This document shows, in pieces, positions 38,351-49,888 of a stretch of 64,000 nucleotides of DNA. The notes under the pieces are model-generated. The model was not told where the DNA came from and ran no database searches. It worked only from the letters and a program-made list of their open reading frames with translations. Where the stretch lies: positions 1 to 64,000 of the forward strand of contig JAJPEQ010000006.1 of assembly GCA_021166775.1 (NCBI GenBank), read 5' to 3'. Position numbers and translations under genes: made by a program. The DNA comes from Comamonas sp. (GTDB lineage Bacteria; Pseudomonadota; Gammaproteobacteria; Burkholderiales; Burkholderiaceae_C). Every line of letters starts with the position of its first letter. Position 1 is the first letter of the stretch.

Positions 38351-39901
38351 CTACGCCTCTTCGCCCACCCGCTTCTCCAGCTCATGCCGCATGATCTTGC
38401 CGGTGGTGCTGCGCGGCAGGAATGCGTCCGTCACGAAGTGCACCTGCTTTGGCACCTTGTAGCCCGCGATGTGCTCGCGGCACAGCGCGGTGAGATCCTG
38501 CGCGGTGAGCGTTTCATCCTTGCGCACCACATAGGCCACGGGCACCTCGCCCCAGCGCGCGTCGGGCCGGCGGATGACGACGGCATCGGCCACGCGCGGT
38601 TCGGTCAGCAGCACGCGCTCGATCTCGGCCGGATAGATGTTCTCGCCGCCGGACTTGATCAGGTACTTGCGCCGATCCACGAACGAGAGCGATCCGTCGG
38701 GATTGCGCACAAACACATCGCCCATGTGAAACCACCCGCCGCGAAAGTCCTCGGCGTTGGCCTTGGGATTGTTCCAGTAACCGGAAAAGAGCGTGGGCGC
38801 GCGGATCGCGAGCTCACCCGGCTCGCCGTCGGGCACTTCGCGATCGTCAGGGTCGACGAGCTTGATGCGGCAGAAGCTGCTCTGGATCTTGTTCAGGTTC
38901 GTAGGCACCTCGCCCACGGCGATGGTGTGACGCGTGGCCGGTGGCAAGCCGGTCTCGGTCGAACCGAAGGTGTTGAGGTAGGGCGCGCCGACGAGACGCG
39001 TGACCTCGGCGATCTGCTCGCGCGGCACAAGGTCGGCCATCACGCCCACCCAGCGCATGCCGGCCACGGGCCGGCCCAGCGCGCGCACGGCTTCGAGGAA
39101 GGGTGCGATCATGCCAGGCATGAGCGTGAAGCGACCCAGGCGCTCTCGCACCGCGATGTCGGCCAGGGCAGGCGCATCGAAACCGTCGGTCACGATGACC
39201 TTGCCGCCCTGGATCAGCGTCATGTAGACCGTGTCGGTCGAGACCATGTGGAACAGCGGCGCCCAGGCGACGAAGTGCTCGTCGCGCGTATTCGGCAGGT
39301 CGATCATCTGGTTCTGCGCGCGTGCAATCTCGGCGCGCTGGCTGATGAGCGCACCCTTGGGCAGGCCCGTGGTGCCGCTGGTGTAGAGGATGACGACGCC
39401 GTCTTCCGGATCGCACTCATCGGGCACGACGGCGCTGCTCGCGCCCGCGAGCGCGGCCTCGTAGTCGGTGCCAAAGCACAGGCTGGGCGCCACATCGGCG
39501 TAGCGCGCGGCGATGCCGGCATGGCGCTCGGAGACGAGGATCAGGCGCGGACTCACCAGCGTGAGGCAGTGGCGCAGCTCCTTGTCCGACAGGCGCCAGT
39601 TCTGGCAGGCCGCGATCACGCCGAGCTTGGCGGCGGCGATGAGCAGTTCGACGTACTCGGTGCAGTTTTCCGACAACACGGCCACGCGGTCGCCGCGCCG
39701 GATGCCGCGCGAGGTGAGGTAATGGCACAGGCGGTTGCTGCGCTCGTCAAGCTGCGCGTACGTATAGCTGCGCGCGCCCTGCGTGAGCGCGACGCGCGTG
39801 GGTCCGGTGCGCACGCACAGGGCAAACAAAGAGCCGAGCGTCAGGCCGGCGGCCTGCCGTGCCAGTTCAAAATCGACGGGCGCATTCTGCTTTTCGGGCA
39901 T
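38351..39901 (-). CDS. Acyl-CoA synthetase (AMP-forming)
   Basis: A 516-residue ANL-family ligase that activates a carboxylic acid with ATP and CoA. The P-loop-like motif YTSGTTGLPKG lies near residue 190, the A5 motif NTFGSTETGLP near 320, the A7/A8 motifs GWFHMGDVFVRNPDGSL and DRRKYLIKSGGENIYPAEIE near 410-440, and the catalytic lysine is in the A10 motif PRSTTGKIMRHEL close to the end. GAGAGGA precedes the ATG at 39899-39901. It lies upstream of the ABC binding-protein gene on the same strand, separated by 220 bases, so it may have its own promoter. A hydroxyacid such as 3-hydroxybutyrate would fit the locus, but fatty or aromatic acids are possible. Confidence 0.88.
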   Translation of the reverse strand: MPEKQNAPVDFELARQAAGLTLGSLFALCVRTGPTRVALTQGARSYTYAQLDERSNRLCHYLTSRGIRRGDRVAVLSENCTEYVELLIAAAKLGVIAACQNWRLSDKELRHCLTLVSPRLILVSERHAGIAARYADVAPSLCFGTDYEAALAGASSAVVPDECDPEDGVVILYTSGTTGLPKGALISQRAEIARAQNQMIDLPNTRDEHFVAWAPLFHMVSTDTVYMTLIQGGKVIVTDGFDAPALADIAVRERLGRFTLMPGMIAPFLEAVRALGRPVAGMRWVGVMADLVPREQIAEVTRLVGAPYLNTFGSTETGLPPATRHTIAVGEVPTNLNKIQSSFCRIKLVDPDDREVPDGEPGELAIRAPTLFSGYWNNPKANAEDFRGGWFHMGDVFVRNPDGSLSFVDRRKYLIKSGGENIYPAEIERVLLTEPRVADAVVIRRPDARWGEVPVAYVVRKDETLTAQDLTALCREHIAGYKVPKQVHFVTDAFLPRSTTGKIMRHELEKRVGEEA

Positions 39902-40013
39902 GGGTCCTCTCGCAATGGATAGCCAGCCCGCATGATGCACCCAGTTGCGCCTGCCCCGCATCGCGGGCAACCCGCATGGACCGCGGTCTGAATGAGCCGC
40001 GGCCCAACCGGCG

Positions 40014-41573
40014 TCAGTGGCCTGCGCGGATCAAGTGATCGAAAGCGCCCAGCGCCGCCGTCGCCCCTGCCCCCGCCGCGATCACGATCTGCTTGAACGG
40101 CACCGTGGTGCAGTCGCCCGCCGCGAACACGCCGGGCACGCTGGTCTGGCCGCGCGCGTCGATCGCGATCTCGCCGGTCTTTGAAAGCTCCACCGTGCCC
40201 TTGAGCCAGTCGGTGTTGGGCAGCAGGCCGATCTGCACGAAGATGCCTTCCACATTCAGACGGCGGTCTTCGCCGGTGGCCCGGTCCTTGTAGACCAGCG
40301 CATTGACCTTGCCGCCATCGCCCATAACCTCGGTGGTCTGGGCATTGAGAATCACCTCGACGTTGGTCAGGCTGGCCAGCTTCTTTTGCAGCACTGCGTC
40401 GGCCTTGAGCTCGGGCATGAATTCGAGCACCGTGACGTGCTCGACGACGCCCGCAAGGTCGATCGCCGCCTCGATGCCTGAATTGCCGCCGCCGATCACG
40501 GCCACGCGCTTACCCTTGTACAGCGGCCCGTCGCAGCTCGGGCAATAGGCGACGCCCTTGGTGCGGTACTGCTCCTCGCCGGGCACGTTCATGCTGCGCC
40601 AACGTGCACCGGTTGAGAGGATCACGGTCCTGCCCTTGAGCACGCCACCGTTTTCCAGCTCCACTTCGATCAGGCCGTCCGCGCCTGCGGGCTTCAGGGC
40701 CTTCGCGCGCTGCAGGTTCATCACGTCCACCTCGTACTCGCGCACGTGCTGCAGCAGCGCGCTGGAGAACGCCGGACCCTCGGTGTGCGGCACCGAGATG
40801 TAATTGTCGATGTCGAGCGTGTCGTTCACCTGCCCGCCAAAGCGCTCGGCCACGATACCCGTGCGTATGCCCTTGCGCGCCGCATAGACGGCCGCCGCCG
40901 CGCCAGCCGGGCCGCCGCCGACGATGAGCATGTCGAACGCGGCCTTGGCCGAGAGCTTGTCCGCGTCGCGCGCCGCCGCCCCCGTGTCGAGCATGCCGAC
41001 GATGCGCTTGAGTTCCATGTGACCGGCAGAGAACACCTCGCCATTGAGATAGACCGTGGGCACGGCCATGATCTCGCGCGCGGTCACCTCCGCCTCGAAT
41101 GCACCGCCCTCGATCACCGTGGTCTTGACCTTGGGGTTGAGCACCGCCATGAGCGAAAGCGCCTGCACCACGTCCGGGCAGTTGTGGCAGGTGAGGCTCA
41201 TGTAGACCTCGAAGTTGAAGTCGCCATCGAGCGCGCGGATCTGCTCCAGCAGATCGGCCTCTTCCTTCGGAGGGTGGCCGCCGGTCCACAGCAGCGCCAG
41301 CACCAGCGAGGTGAATTCGTGACCCAGTGGCAGCCCGGCGAAGCGCAGCGACTGCTCGCCATCGCCGCGCACCAGCGCGAACGAGGGCTTGCGCGCGTCC
41401 TGGCCGTCAAAACGCACCTTGATCTTGTCACCGCGCAGGCTGGCGATGGTGGCGAGCAGTTCGCGCATCTGCGCCGAGCCTTCGCTCTCGTCCAGCGAGG
41501 CGACCAGTTCGAACGGGCGCTGCACACGCTCCAGATAGGCGGCAAGCTGGGTTTTCAGTTGATCGTCGAGCAT
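40014..41573 (-). CDS. ahpF: Alkyl hydroperoxide reductase flavoprotein AhpF
   Basis: A 519-residue NADH-dependent flavoprotein that reduces AhpC. The N-terminal double thioredoxin-like domain carries CHNC (C129 and C132). The pyridine-nucleotide reductase part has [17 protein letters not shown], the redox disulfide CPSC followed by [19 protein letters not shown], and the C-terminal [27 protein letters not shown] precedes the ATG at 41571-41573; the open frame upstream crosses a terminator and is not coding. It lies downstream of ahpC with a strong intrinsic terminator between them. Confidence 0.96.
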   Translation of the reverse strand: MLDDQLKTQLAAYLERVQRPFELVASLDESEGSAQMRELLATIASLRGDKIKVRFDGQDARKPSFALVRGDGEQSLRFAGLPLGHEFTSLVLALLWTGGHPPKEEADLLEQIRALDGDFNFEVYMSLTCHNCPDVVQALSLMAVLNPKVKTTVIEGGAFEAEVTAREIMAVPTVYLNGEVFSAGHMELKRIVGMLDTGAAARDADKLSAKAAFDMLIVGGGPAGAAAAVYAARKGIRTGIVAERFGGQVNDTLDIDNYISVPHTEGPAFSSALLQHVREYEVDVMNLQRAKALKPAGADGLIEVELENGGVLKGRTVILSTGARWRSMNVPGEEQYRTKGVAYCPSCDGPLYKGKRVAVIGGGNSGIEAAIDLAGVVEHVTVLEFMPELKADAVLQKKLASLTNVEVILNAQTTEVMGDGGKVNALVYKDRATGEDRRLNVEGIFVQIGLLPNTDWLKGTVELSKTGEIAIDARGQTSVPGVFAAGDCTTVPFKQIVIAAGAGATAALGAFDHLIRAGH

Positions 41574-41606
41574 GGTTTCTCCTTCAGGCACTGCGAAAAT
41601 GGGCAC

Positions 41607-41653
41607 AAAAAAGCCGGACGGCAAGGCGCGTGCGCGCCCTGGGCCTGTCCGGC
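41607..41653 (-). terminator. Strong intrinsic terminator between ahpC and ahpF
   Basis: On the minus strand GCCGGAC (41653-41647) pairs with GTCCGGC (41619-41613), an inner GGCGCG/CGCGCC stem lies at 41625-41638, and six T residues follow (41612-41607). It is 48 bases past the ahpC stop and 34 bases before the ahpF start. This implies most ahpC transcripts end here, with read-through giving less ahpF. Confidence 0.85.
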
Positions 41654-41700
41654 TGCGGGTAGCAGACGGTAAAAGCGACGCTGCTTCGTTCAGCGCTGCC

Positions 41701-42276
41701 TTAGATCTTGCCGACGAGATCCAGCGACGGGGTCAGCGTCTTGGCGCCTTCGTGCCACTTGGCGGGGCACACCTGGTCGGGGTGCGCGGCGGTGAACTGC
41801 GCAGCCTTGAGCTTGCGCAGCGTCTCGGTCACGTCGCGCGCGATCTCGTTGGAATGCACTTCCATGGTCTTGATCACGCCCTCGGGGTTGATCACGAAGG
41901 TGCCACGCAGCGCCAGGCCCTCTTCGGGAATGTGCACGCCAAAGGCGTTGGTGAGCTGGTGCGTGGGGTCGCCCACCAGCGGGAATTTGGCCTTGCCCAC
42001 GGCGTCCGACGTCTCGTGCCAGACCTTGTGCGAAAAATGCGTGTCGGTCGTCACGGCATAGACCTCGGCACCGGCCTTCTGGAATTCGGCGTAGTGCTCG
42101 GCCGCGTCCTCGATTTCGGTCGGGCAATTGAAGGTGAACGCCGCCGGCATGAAGATCAGCACTGACCACTTGCCCTTGAGCGTTTCATTGGAAACCTCGA
42201 TGAACTCGCCCTTGCCGCCGCGATTGACGTAGGCGGTGGTCTTGAACGGCTGAATCTGGGTGTTGATGAGAGACAT
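41701..42276 (-). CDS. ahpC: Alkyl hydroperoxide reductase / peroxiredoxin AhpC
   Basis: A 191-residue typical 2-Cys peroxiredoxin reducing H2O2 and organic peroxides. The peroxidatic cysteine is C51 in FTFNCPTE and the resolving cysteine C170 in [18 protein letters not shown] and [21 protein letters not shown] are typical of the AhpC1 group. AAGGAGG lies upstream of the ATG at 42274-42276. The residue before the peroxidatic cysteine is Asn rather than Val, which I recall as usual for Burkholderiales. Divergent from bfr across 203 bases; I see no convincing OxyR-type ATAG/CTAT array there. Confidence 0.96.
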   Translation of the reverse strand: MSLINTQIQPFKTTAYVNRGGKGEFIEVSNETLKGKWSVLIFMPAAFTFNCPTEIEDAAEHYAEFQKAGAEVYAVTTDTHFSHKVWHETSDAVGKAKFPLVGDPTHQLTNAFGVHIPEEGLALRGTFVINPEGVIKTMEVHSNEIARDVTETLRKLKAAQFTAAHPDQVCPAKWHEGAKTLTPSLDLVGKI

Positions 42277-42479
42277 GAATACCTCCTTGAGTGAATGAGC
42301 TAGTACAAACCCTAGGATAAGGCCGAATCGGGATTTGTCCATTTGATATGCCCAATGCTCATGATTGGCAATCCCAATGAGCCAGCCCGCACACCCCGCG
42401 CCAATCCGGCCAGCTTGTCAGTCTCTCCCGGCACGCCCACAATCTTCACTTTAACGCGATCGACACACCGAGGCACATC

Positions 42480-42956
42480 ATGCAAGGCGACGCCCACGTC
42501 ATCGGCTGGCTGCAAGCCCAGCTCAAGAACGAGATCACCGCCACCAACCAGTACTTCATGCACTACCGCCTGCTCAAGCACTGGGGGTTCGAACGCCTGG
42601 CCAGCAAGGAGCGGGAAGAATCCATCGGCGAGATGAAACACGCGGACCTGCTGATGGACCGCATCCTCATGCTCGACGGCCTGCCCAATCTGCAAGACCT
42701 GGGCAAGCTGCAAATCGGCGAGGACGTGCCCGAGATCCTGCAATGCGACCTGCGCCTGGAGTGCGCCGCGCAAGACACCGTCAAGCAGGGCATGGCGCAC
42801 TGCGAGAGCGTGCGCGACTACGCCTCGCGTGATCTGCTCGGGCAGATCCTGCACGACACGGAAGAGCACATCGATTTTCTGGAGACCCAGCTCGAAGTGC
42901 TCGCAAAGGTGGGGGTGCAGAACTATCTGCAGGCGCAGATGGGCACCTCGGACTGA
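42480..42956 (+). CDS. bfr: Bacterioferritin
   Basis: A 158-residue haem-binding ferritin that oxidises and stores iron in a 24-mer shell. The ferroxidase ligands are in place: E18, E51, H54 and, later, the E--H pair in HDTEEHIDFLE. M52, the axial haem ligand shared between two subunits, is also present (IGEMKHAD), so this is the haem-binding type. QNYLQAQ at the C-terminus is highly conserved. It is divergent from ahpC, which fits joint control of iron and peroxide, and ends 15 bases from the convergent hisD stop. Confidence 0.95.
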   Translation: MQGDAHVIGWLQAQLKNEITATNQYFMHYRLLKHWGFERLASKEREESIGEMKHADLLMDRILMLDGLPNLQDLGKLQIGEDVPEILQCDLRLECAAQDTVKQGMAHCESVRDYASRDLLGQILHDTEEHIDFLETQLEVLAKVGVQNYLQAQMGTSD

Positions 42957-42971
42957 CCCGGGTGGCCGCCG

Positions 42972-44291
42972 CTACGGCTTGAGCCGCATCTGCGCCGCCC
43001 GTGCATGGGCCTGCAGGCCTTCGCCGTGCGCGAGCACGCTGGCGATGCGGCCCAGGCCCTGCGCGCCCTGCTCGCTCACCTCGATGAGACTGGTGCGCTT
43101 CTGGAAGTCGTACACGCCCAACGGGCTGGAAAAGCGTGCCGTGCCGCTGGTGGGCAGCACGTGGTTGGGACCGGCGCAGTAGTCGCCCAGCGACTCGGTG
43201 GTCCATGCACCCATGAAGATCGCCCCGGCGTGGCGCAGCAGCGGCTCCCAGCGCGCGGGTTCGCGGCTGGAAATCTCCAGGTGTTCGGGAGCAATGCGGT
43301 TGGATATCTCGCACGCTTCCTGCATGCTGCGCGTGTGGATCAAGGCGCCGCGTCCGGCAAGCGACGCGGCAATGATTTCAGCGCGCGGCAGCTCGGGAAG
43401 CAGGCGGTTCATGGCCTGCGCCACCGCGTCGATGTAGGCGGCGTCGGGGCACAACAGGATGGCCTGCGCCAGCTCGTCGTGCTCGGCCTGACTGAAGAGG
43501 TCCATGGCCACCCAGTCGGCGGGCGTGGAGCCATCGGCCAGCACCAGGATTTCGCTGGGCCCCGCAATCATGTCGATGCCGACCTGGCCGAACACGCGCT
43601 TCTTGGCGCTCGCCACGTAGGCGTTGCCCGGGCCGGTGATCTTGTCCACCTTCGGCACCGTGGCCGTGCCGTACGCCAGCGCCGCCACGGCCTGCGCGCC
43701 ACCCACGGTGAAGCCGCGCGTGACGCCCGCCAGATAGGCGGCGGCCAGCACCAGCGGGTACTTCTCGCCGCCGGGCGTGGGCACCATCATGACGATCTCG
43801 GGCACGCCCGCGACCTGCGCCGGGATCGCGTTCATCAGCACGCTGCTCGGGTAGGCCGCCTTGCCGCCGGGCACGTAGATGCCCACGCGATCCAGCGGCG
43901 TCACCTTCTGACCCAGCAGCGTGCCGCTCTCGTCGCGGTAACTCCAGCTTTCGCCGCAGGCCTTTTTCTGTGCCTCGTGGTAGCGGCGCACGCGCTCGGC
44001 CGCCGCACTCAGCGCCTGGCGCTGCGCCTCGGGCAGGCCGTCGTACGCGGCCTTGAGCTCGGCCTGCGTGAGTTCGAGCGCCGCGACGCTCGCCGCCGTC
44101 AATCCGTCAAAGCGCGCGGTGTAGTCGAGCACCGCCGCATCGCCGCGCCGTTGCACGTCGCTCAAGATGTCGGCCACGCGCTGCTCGATCGCCGCATCCT
44201 GATCGGCCGACCAATGCAGGCGCGCAGCAAAATCTTGCTCAAAAGTGCCTGAAATCGTTGACAGACGGGCGGGAGCAGCTATCAATTGCAC
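42972..44291 (-). CDS. hisD: Histidinol dehydrogenase
   Basis: A 439-residue zinc enzyme performing the last two oxidations of histidine synthesis (histidinol to histidine). Landmarks: [24 protein letters not shown] near residue 130-155, [52 protein letters not shown]-like [10 protein letters not shown], and the catalytic APEHLEI. The start is GTG at 44289-44291, three bases after hisG. Its first codons overlap the edge of a dispersed-repeat copy. It is the last his gene here; hisC, hisB and the rest do not follow, since the next gene is the convergent bfr. Confidence 0.96.
   Translation of the reverse strand: MQLIAAPARLSTISGTFEQDFAARLHWSADQDAAIEQRVADILSDVQRRGDAAVLDYTARFDGLTAASVAALELTQAELKAAYDGLPEAQRQALSAAAERVRRYHEAQKKACGESWSYRDESGTLLGQKVTPLDRVGIYVPGGKAAYPSSVLMNAIPAQVAGVPEIVMMVPTPGGEKYPLVLAAAYLAGVTRGFTVGGAQAVAALAYGTATVPKVDKITGPGNAYVASAKKRVFGQVGIDMIAGPSEILVLADGSTPADWVAMDLFSQAEHDELAQAILLCPDAAYIDAVAQAMNRLLPELPRAEIIAASLAGRGALIHTRSMQEACEISNRIAPEHLEISSREPARWEPLLRHAGAIFMGAWTTESLGDYCAGPNHVLPTSGTARFSSPLGVYDFQKRTSLIEVSEQGAQGLGRIASVLAHGEGLQAHARAAQMRLKP
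44251..44290 (+). repeat. Dispersed palindromic repeat, copy 7 (partial, at the hisD start)
   Basis: Plus-strand blocks: GAAATCGTTGACAGACGGGC, then GGGAGCAGCTATCAATTG. Only the right end is well matched. It overlaps the first ~14 codons of hisD, so this may be chance. Confidence 0.35.
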
Positions 44292-44294
44292 AGA

Positions 44295-44941
44295 TCAATC
44301 CTCGCGTATGGCCGATTCGAACGCCTCGATGATGCGCTTGAGACGTGCCTGCTTGAGCTTGAACGCCGCCTGATTCACGACGAGGTGGCTGCTGATGTCC
44401 ATGATGCGCTCGACCTCGACGAGGTGGTTGGCCTTGAGCGTGTTGCCGGTGGAGACGAGATCGACGATGGCGTCCGCCAGGCCTGTGAGCGGCGCCAGCT
44501 CCATGCTGCCGTAGAGCTTGATGAGGTCGGCATGCATGCCCTTGCCGGCGAAGAAGTCGCGCGCGATGGTGGGGTATTTGGTGGCCACGCGCAGGCGCGC
44601 GCCCTGGTGCACCGCCTGCGCGTAGTCGAAATCGGCGCGCACGGCCACGCTCACGTGGCATTTGGCGATGCGCAGATCGAGCGGACGAAACAGGCCCTGC
44701 CCGCCGTGCTCGATGAGCGAATCCTTGCCCGCCACGCCGATGTCGGCACCACCGTACTCCACGTAGGTCGGCACGTCGCTGGCGCGCACCAGCACCACGC
44801 GCACGTCCTCCTGGCTGGTCGGCAGGATGAGCTTGCGCGTTTTTTCGGGGTCTTCCAGCACCGCGATGCCGGCGGCGGACAGCAGCGGCAGCGTTTCGTC
44901 AAAGATGCGGCCCTTGGAGAGGGCGAGCGTGATCCGGGTGG

Positions 44942-44945
<4 letters not shown>
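44295..44945 (-). CDS. hisG: ATP phosphoribosyltransferase, short form (HisG_S)
   Basis: A 216-residue first enzyme of histidine synthesis, joining ATP and [20 protein letters not shown] opens the protein, and the PRPP-binding loop is [21 protein letters not shown] near residues 150-170. At this length it lacks the C-terminal ACT-like regulatory domain of long HisG, so it should need the HisZ regulatory subunit, which is not in the window. It starts in an ATGA overlap with murA. Confidence 0.95.
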
Positions 44946-46216
<1,271 letters not shown>

Positions 46217-46222
46217 CGAATA

Positions 46223-46279
46223 TGAATCAAATTGGCCTCAAACGCTTTTCCATCAAGCGTAGTCAGCTATCAAAACAAC
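46223..46279 (+). repeat. Dispersed palindromic repeat, copy 8 (well preserved)
   Basis: Plus-strand blocks: GAATCAAATTGGCCTCAAACG, CTTTTCCATCAAGCG, CAGCTATCAAAACAACG. It fills the 72-base gap between ibaG/bolA and murA inside an otherwise tight operon. Confidence 0.65.
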
Positions 46280-46288
46280 GCTTCATTG

Positions 46289-46537
46289 TCAGGCCTGCTG
46301 CTGTGCCTGCTCCCATTCGGCGGGCGTGAAGGTCTTCATCGACAGCGCATGCAGGGCTTCGCTTTGCATGTGCTCGCGCACCGCCGCATAGACCCGCTGA
46401 TGGCGCTGAATCTGGCGCTGGCCCTCGAAGGCCGTGGAAACGATGACGGCATACCAGTGATGACCGTCGCCATCGACCACGAGATGCTCACAGGCCAGGT
46501 GCTCGGCGATGAGTTGCCGGATGTCGTCAGCGGTCAT
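46289..46537 (-). CDS. ibaG: BolA/IbaG-family protein
   Basis: An 82-residue BolA-like protein. HLVVDGDGHHWYAVIVSTAFEGQRQIQRHQRVY contains the class-II KH-like fold with the conserved GDGHHW and R-QRHQ-VY patterns; the first cysteine (AC at residue 16) and following histidines are candidate Fe-S cluster ligands with a monothiol glutaredoxin. Position directly upstream of murA is that of IbaG (YrbA) in E. coli and relatives. AAGGAATG precedes the ATG. Confidence 0.9.
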   Translation of the reverse strand: MTADDIRQLIAEHLACEHLVVDGDGHHWYAVIVSTAFEGQRQIQRHQRVYAAVREHMQSEALHALSMKTFTPAEWEQAQQQA

Positions 46538-46558
46538 GGAAACATTCCTTGCAGAAAA

Positions 46559-47310
46559 TCAGTTGCGAATCTTGTAGCCCGTGCGCAGCAGGTGCAGCGT
46601 CAGGCCGCTGACCAGCAGCCATGCCAGACCCACCACCGCCAGGCTCAGCCACGGCGACACATCGCTCACCCCGAAAAAGCCGTAGCGAAAGCCATCGACC
46701 ATGTAGAAGAACGGGTTGAGCTGGCTCACGCCCTGCCAGAACGGTGGCAGGGTATCGATCGAATAGAACACACCCGAGAGAAAGGTCATGGGCACGATGA
46801 TGAAATTCTGGAACGTCGCCATGTGGTCGAACTTGTCGGCCCACAGACCGGCGATGACCCCCAGTGCCGCCAGCAAGCCCGCGCCCAGCAAGGCAAACAC
46901 CAGGCTCCACAACGGTGCGACAAACCCCGGCTGCGCATACAGCAGCGTAACGACGAAGACGCCCAGCCCCACCACCAGCCCGCGCACCACCGACGAACCC
47001 ACATAGGCCGTGAACCACGCCCAGTGCGACAGCGGCGTGAGCTGGATGAACACCAGGTTGCCCATGATCTTGCTCTGCACCAGACTGGACGAGCTGTTGG
47101 CGAAGGCGTTTTGCAGCATGCTCATCATCACCAGGCCGGGCACGAGAAAGGCGGTGTAGCTCAGATGCCCGTAGACCTGCAGCCGATTCTCGAGCACATG
47201 GCCGAAGATCAGCAGATAGAGCATGGACGTGACAACGGGCGCCACCACGGTCTGGAAGGCCACCTTCCAAAAACGCAGCAACTCCTTGTAGAACAGCGTC
47301 TGCCAGCCGT

Positions 47311-47314
<4 letters not shown>
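46559..47314 (-). CDS. yadH: ABC-2 type exporter permease, YadH-like
   Basis: A 251-residue inner-membrane permease of the ABC-2 family with six hydrophobic helices. The SPFMTFLSGVFYSIDTLP-like segment (VPMTFLSGVFYSIDTLPPFWQ) and LNPFFYMVDGFRYGFFG are the characteristic C-terminal motifs. It overlaps its ATPase gene yadG by 4 bases. The substrate of YadGH is not established; location between mla and ibaG-murA suggests an envelope component. Confidence 0.9.
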
Positions 47315-48240
<926 letters not shown>

Positions 48241-48255
48241 GGTGAACCGCGTATT

Positions 48256-49593
48256 TTATGCGGCGCGGTCTTTCTCTGCCTCCGGGCCCGCGGCCAGGCA
48301 GACGACGCGGTCGCGCCCCTGATCCTTGGCGGCGTAGAGCGCATGATCGGCACGGGCGAAGATCTGATCGAAACGCTCGTCTTCGTCCACCGAGCTGGTT
48401 ACGCCAAAGCTGGCGCTCACCTTCATTCCCAGACCGTCCAAGGCCACACACAGGCCCAGGTGCGCGCGCAGGCGCTCGGCCAGCTCCACGGCCGCGGGCA
48501 GCGGCGTCTCCGGCAGGAGGATGCAGAACTCCTCACCCCCCGTGCGTGAAAACACGTCGTTGCCGCGCAGGTTCTCCTGGATGCATTGGGTCAAGGTCTG
48601 CAGCACCCGATCACCGACGGGATGGCCGTGGCGATCGTTGATGCGCTTGAAATGGTCGACATCGATCGCGATCAGGCTCAGGGACCGGCCATAACGGCGG
48701 CTGCGCTCGAACTCGGCCTGCGCGCATTCCTGGAAATGGCGCCGGTTGGCCAGACCCGTCAGCGCATCCGTGCAGGCCTGGCGCTGCAGTTTCTCCTTGA
48801 GTTCATGCAGCTCGGTGATGTCGGTGCCCACGCCAATCACGGCGCGGCCACCGTCGGTCTGCACCCACGGAACCACCACGCTCCAGTAGTGGTGCGTGTG
48901 GCCGTTCGCGTCGGTCAGCGCCTGCTCGCTCACGCTGCGCTGCCCGCTCGCGAGGCTCTCCTGATCCTGCCGCCAGAAGCGATCCGCCACCTCGCGCGGC
49001 ATCAGCTGGCTGTCCAGCTTGCCCGCGATGGCTCCGGCCGGCACGCCCAGCGCCTTCGCCATGTGCCGATTCGCGTACCGAAAGCGCCGATCCTCACCCT
49101 TCATGTAGACCAGGGCGTCCACGTTATCGAGAATGACGCCCAACAGCGCCTTCTGCTCGCGCAGCTCATCCTCCAGCCGCCTTTTCTCGGTGATGTCGTA
49201 AGACACTCCCACCATGCCGGTGACGGCGCCGCCAGCATCGCGCATCGGCTTCTTGATGGACCAGAAGGTGCGCACCTCGCCCGTGGCCGGAATCACGTTG
49301 CGCTCTTCGCGCGCGAGCGTTTCGCCATCCTGGAACACCGCGCGATCCAGCGCCTCGCGCTCACCATCGTCGCCGTCGTACCGCACGAATTCGCCAATCG
49401 TCCTGCCCAGGATCTCAGGCAGCGTCCGACCCAGCAGCTGCAGCACCATGGGGTTGGCATACACGTAGCGGCCCTGCATGTCCGTGGCATAGACGAAGGC
49501 GCCCATTTCGTCCAGCACTTCGCGGGACAGATCGCCGGCAAAGCGCTGCGCCAACGCGGTCAACGAGGCCAGCTTGTTGGTTGCAGCAGTCAC
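48256..49593 (-). CDS. PAS-PAS diguanylate cyclase
   Basis: A 445-residue cytoplasmic c-di-GMP synthase. Two PAS domains occupy residues about 22-140 and 150-265 and the GGDEF domain 270-435. The active site GGEEF is intact (352-356), and an inhibitory I-site RxxD (RGND, 343-346) lies exactly five residues before it, so product feedback is expected. No transmembrane helix is present. The start is GTG at 49591-49593, with GAGGAG upstream. It lies between mlaB and yadG, genes that are usually neighbours in this order, so it looks like an insertion in the envelope operon. Confidence 0.92.
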   Translation of the reverse strand: MTAATNKLASLTALAQRFAGDLSREVLDEMGAFVYATDMQGRYVYANPMVLQLLGRTLPEILGRTIGEFVRYDGDDGEREALDRAVFQDGETLAREERNVIPATGEVRTFWSIKKPMRDAGGAVTGMVGVSYDITEKRRLEDELREQKALLGVILDNVDALVYMKGEDRRFRYANRHMAKALGVPAGAIAGKLDSQLMPREVADRFWRQDQESLASGQRSVSEQALTDANGHTHHYWSVVVPWVQTDGGRAVIGVGTDITELHELKEKLQRQACTDALTGLANRRHFQECAQAEFERSRRYGRSLSLIAIDVDHFKRINDRHGHPVGDRVLQTLTQCIQENLRGNDVFSRTGGEEFCILLPETPLPAAVELAERLRAHLGLCVALDGLGMKVSASFGVTSSVDEDERFDQIFARADHALYAAKDQGRDRVVCLAAGPEAEKDRAA

Positions 49594-49612
49594 CGGAGCA
49601 TCTCCTCGCCAC

Positions 49613-49885
49613 TCAGGTATCCACCACGAGCAGCGGCAGCACGCCGTAAAGCAGCGCCAGACCTTGCAGAGACTGGGGCATGGATTTCACGGCCAGCCGC
49701 CTGTGGTCGTAGAGCGCCGCGCGGCGGCATTCGAGCAGCACCGCCAGGGCCGAGCTGTCAAACGTGGTCAGGGCCGTGCAATCCACGAGCACGTCCGCCC
49801 CCGACTCGGCCTTGAGCCCCTGCAACAACAGCTGCAGGCAGGCGCTGGCCTGGGCATGGGTGATCGTGGCAGGCAAAACCAGCAT
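49613..49885 (-). CDS. mlaB: STAS-domain protein MlaB
   Basis: A 90-residue STAS-domain protein, the small subunit that binds the ATPase MlaF in the inner-membrane MlaFEDB phospholipid transporter. The core SGADVLVDCTALTTFDSSALAVLLECRR has the STAS nucleotide-fold turn with DSSA, in which the serine/threonine is a key contact. It is the last gene of the mlaFEDACB run and starts three bases before the mlaC stop boundary. Confidence 0.85.
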   Translation of the reverse strand: MLVLPATITHAQASACLQLLLQGLKAESGADVLVDCTALTTFDSSALAVLLECRRAALYDHRRLAVKSMPQSLQGLALLYGVLPLLVVDT

Positions 49886-49888
49886 GGT

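Noticed and set aside
38351-39901. Assigning the ligase as a 3-hydroxybutyrate-CoA ligase outright
   Set aside because: Context favours it, but ANL-ligase substrate pockets cannot be read reliably by eye, so only a generic acyl-CoA ligase call is given.
42277-42479. OxyR binding site between ahpC and bfr
   Set aside because: Expected from biology, but no ATAG-N7-CTAT series could be found by eye.
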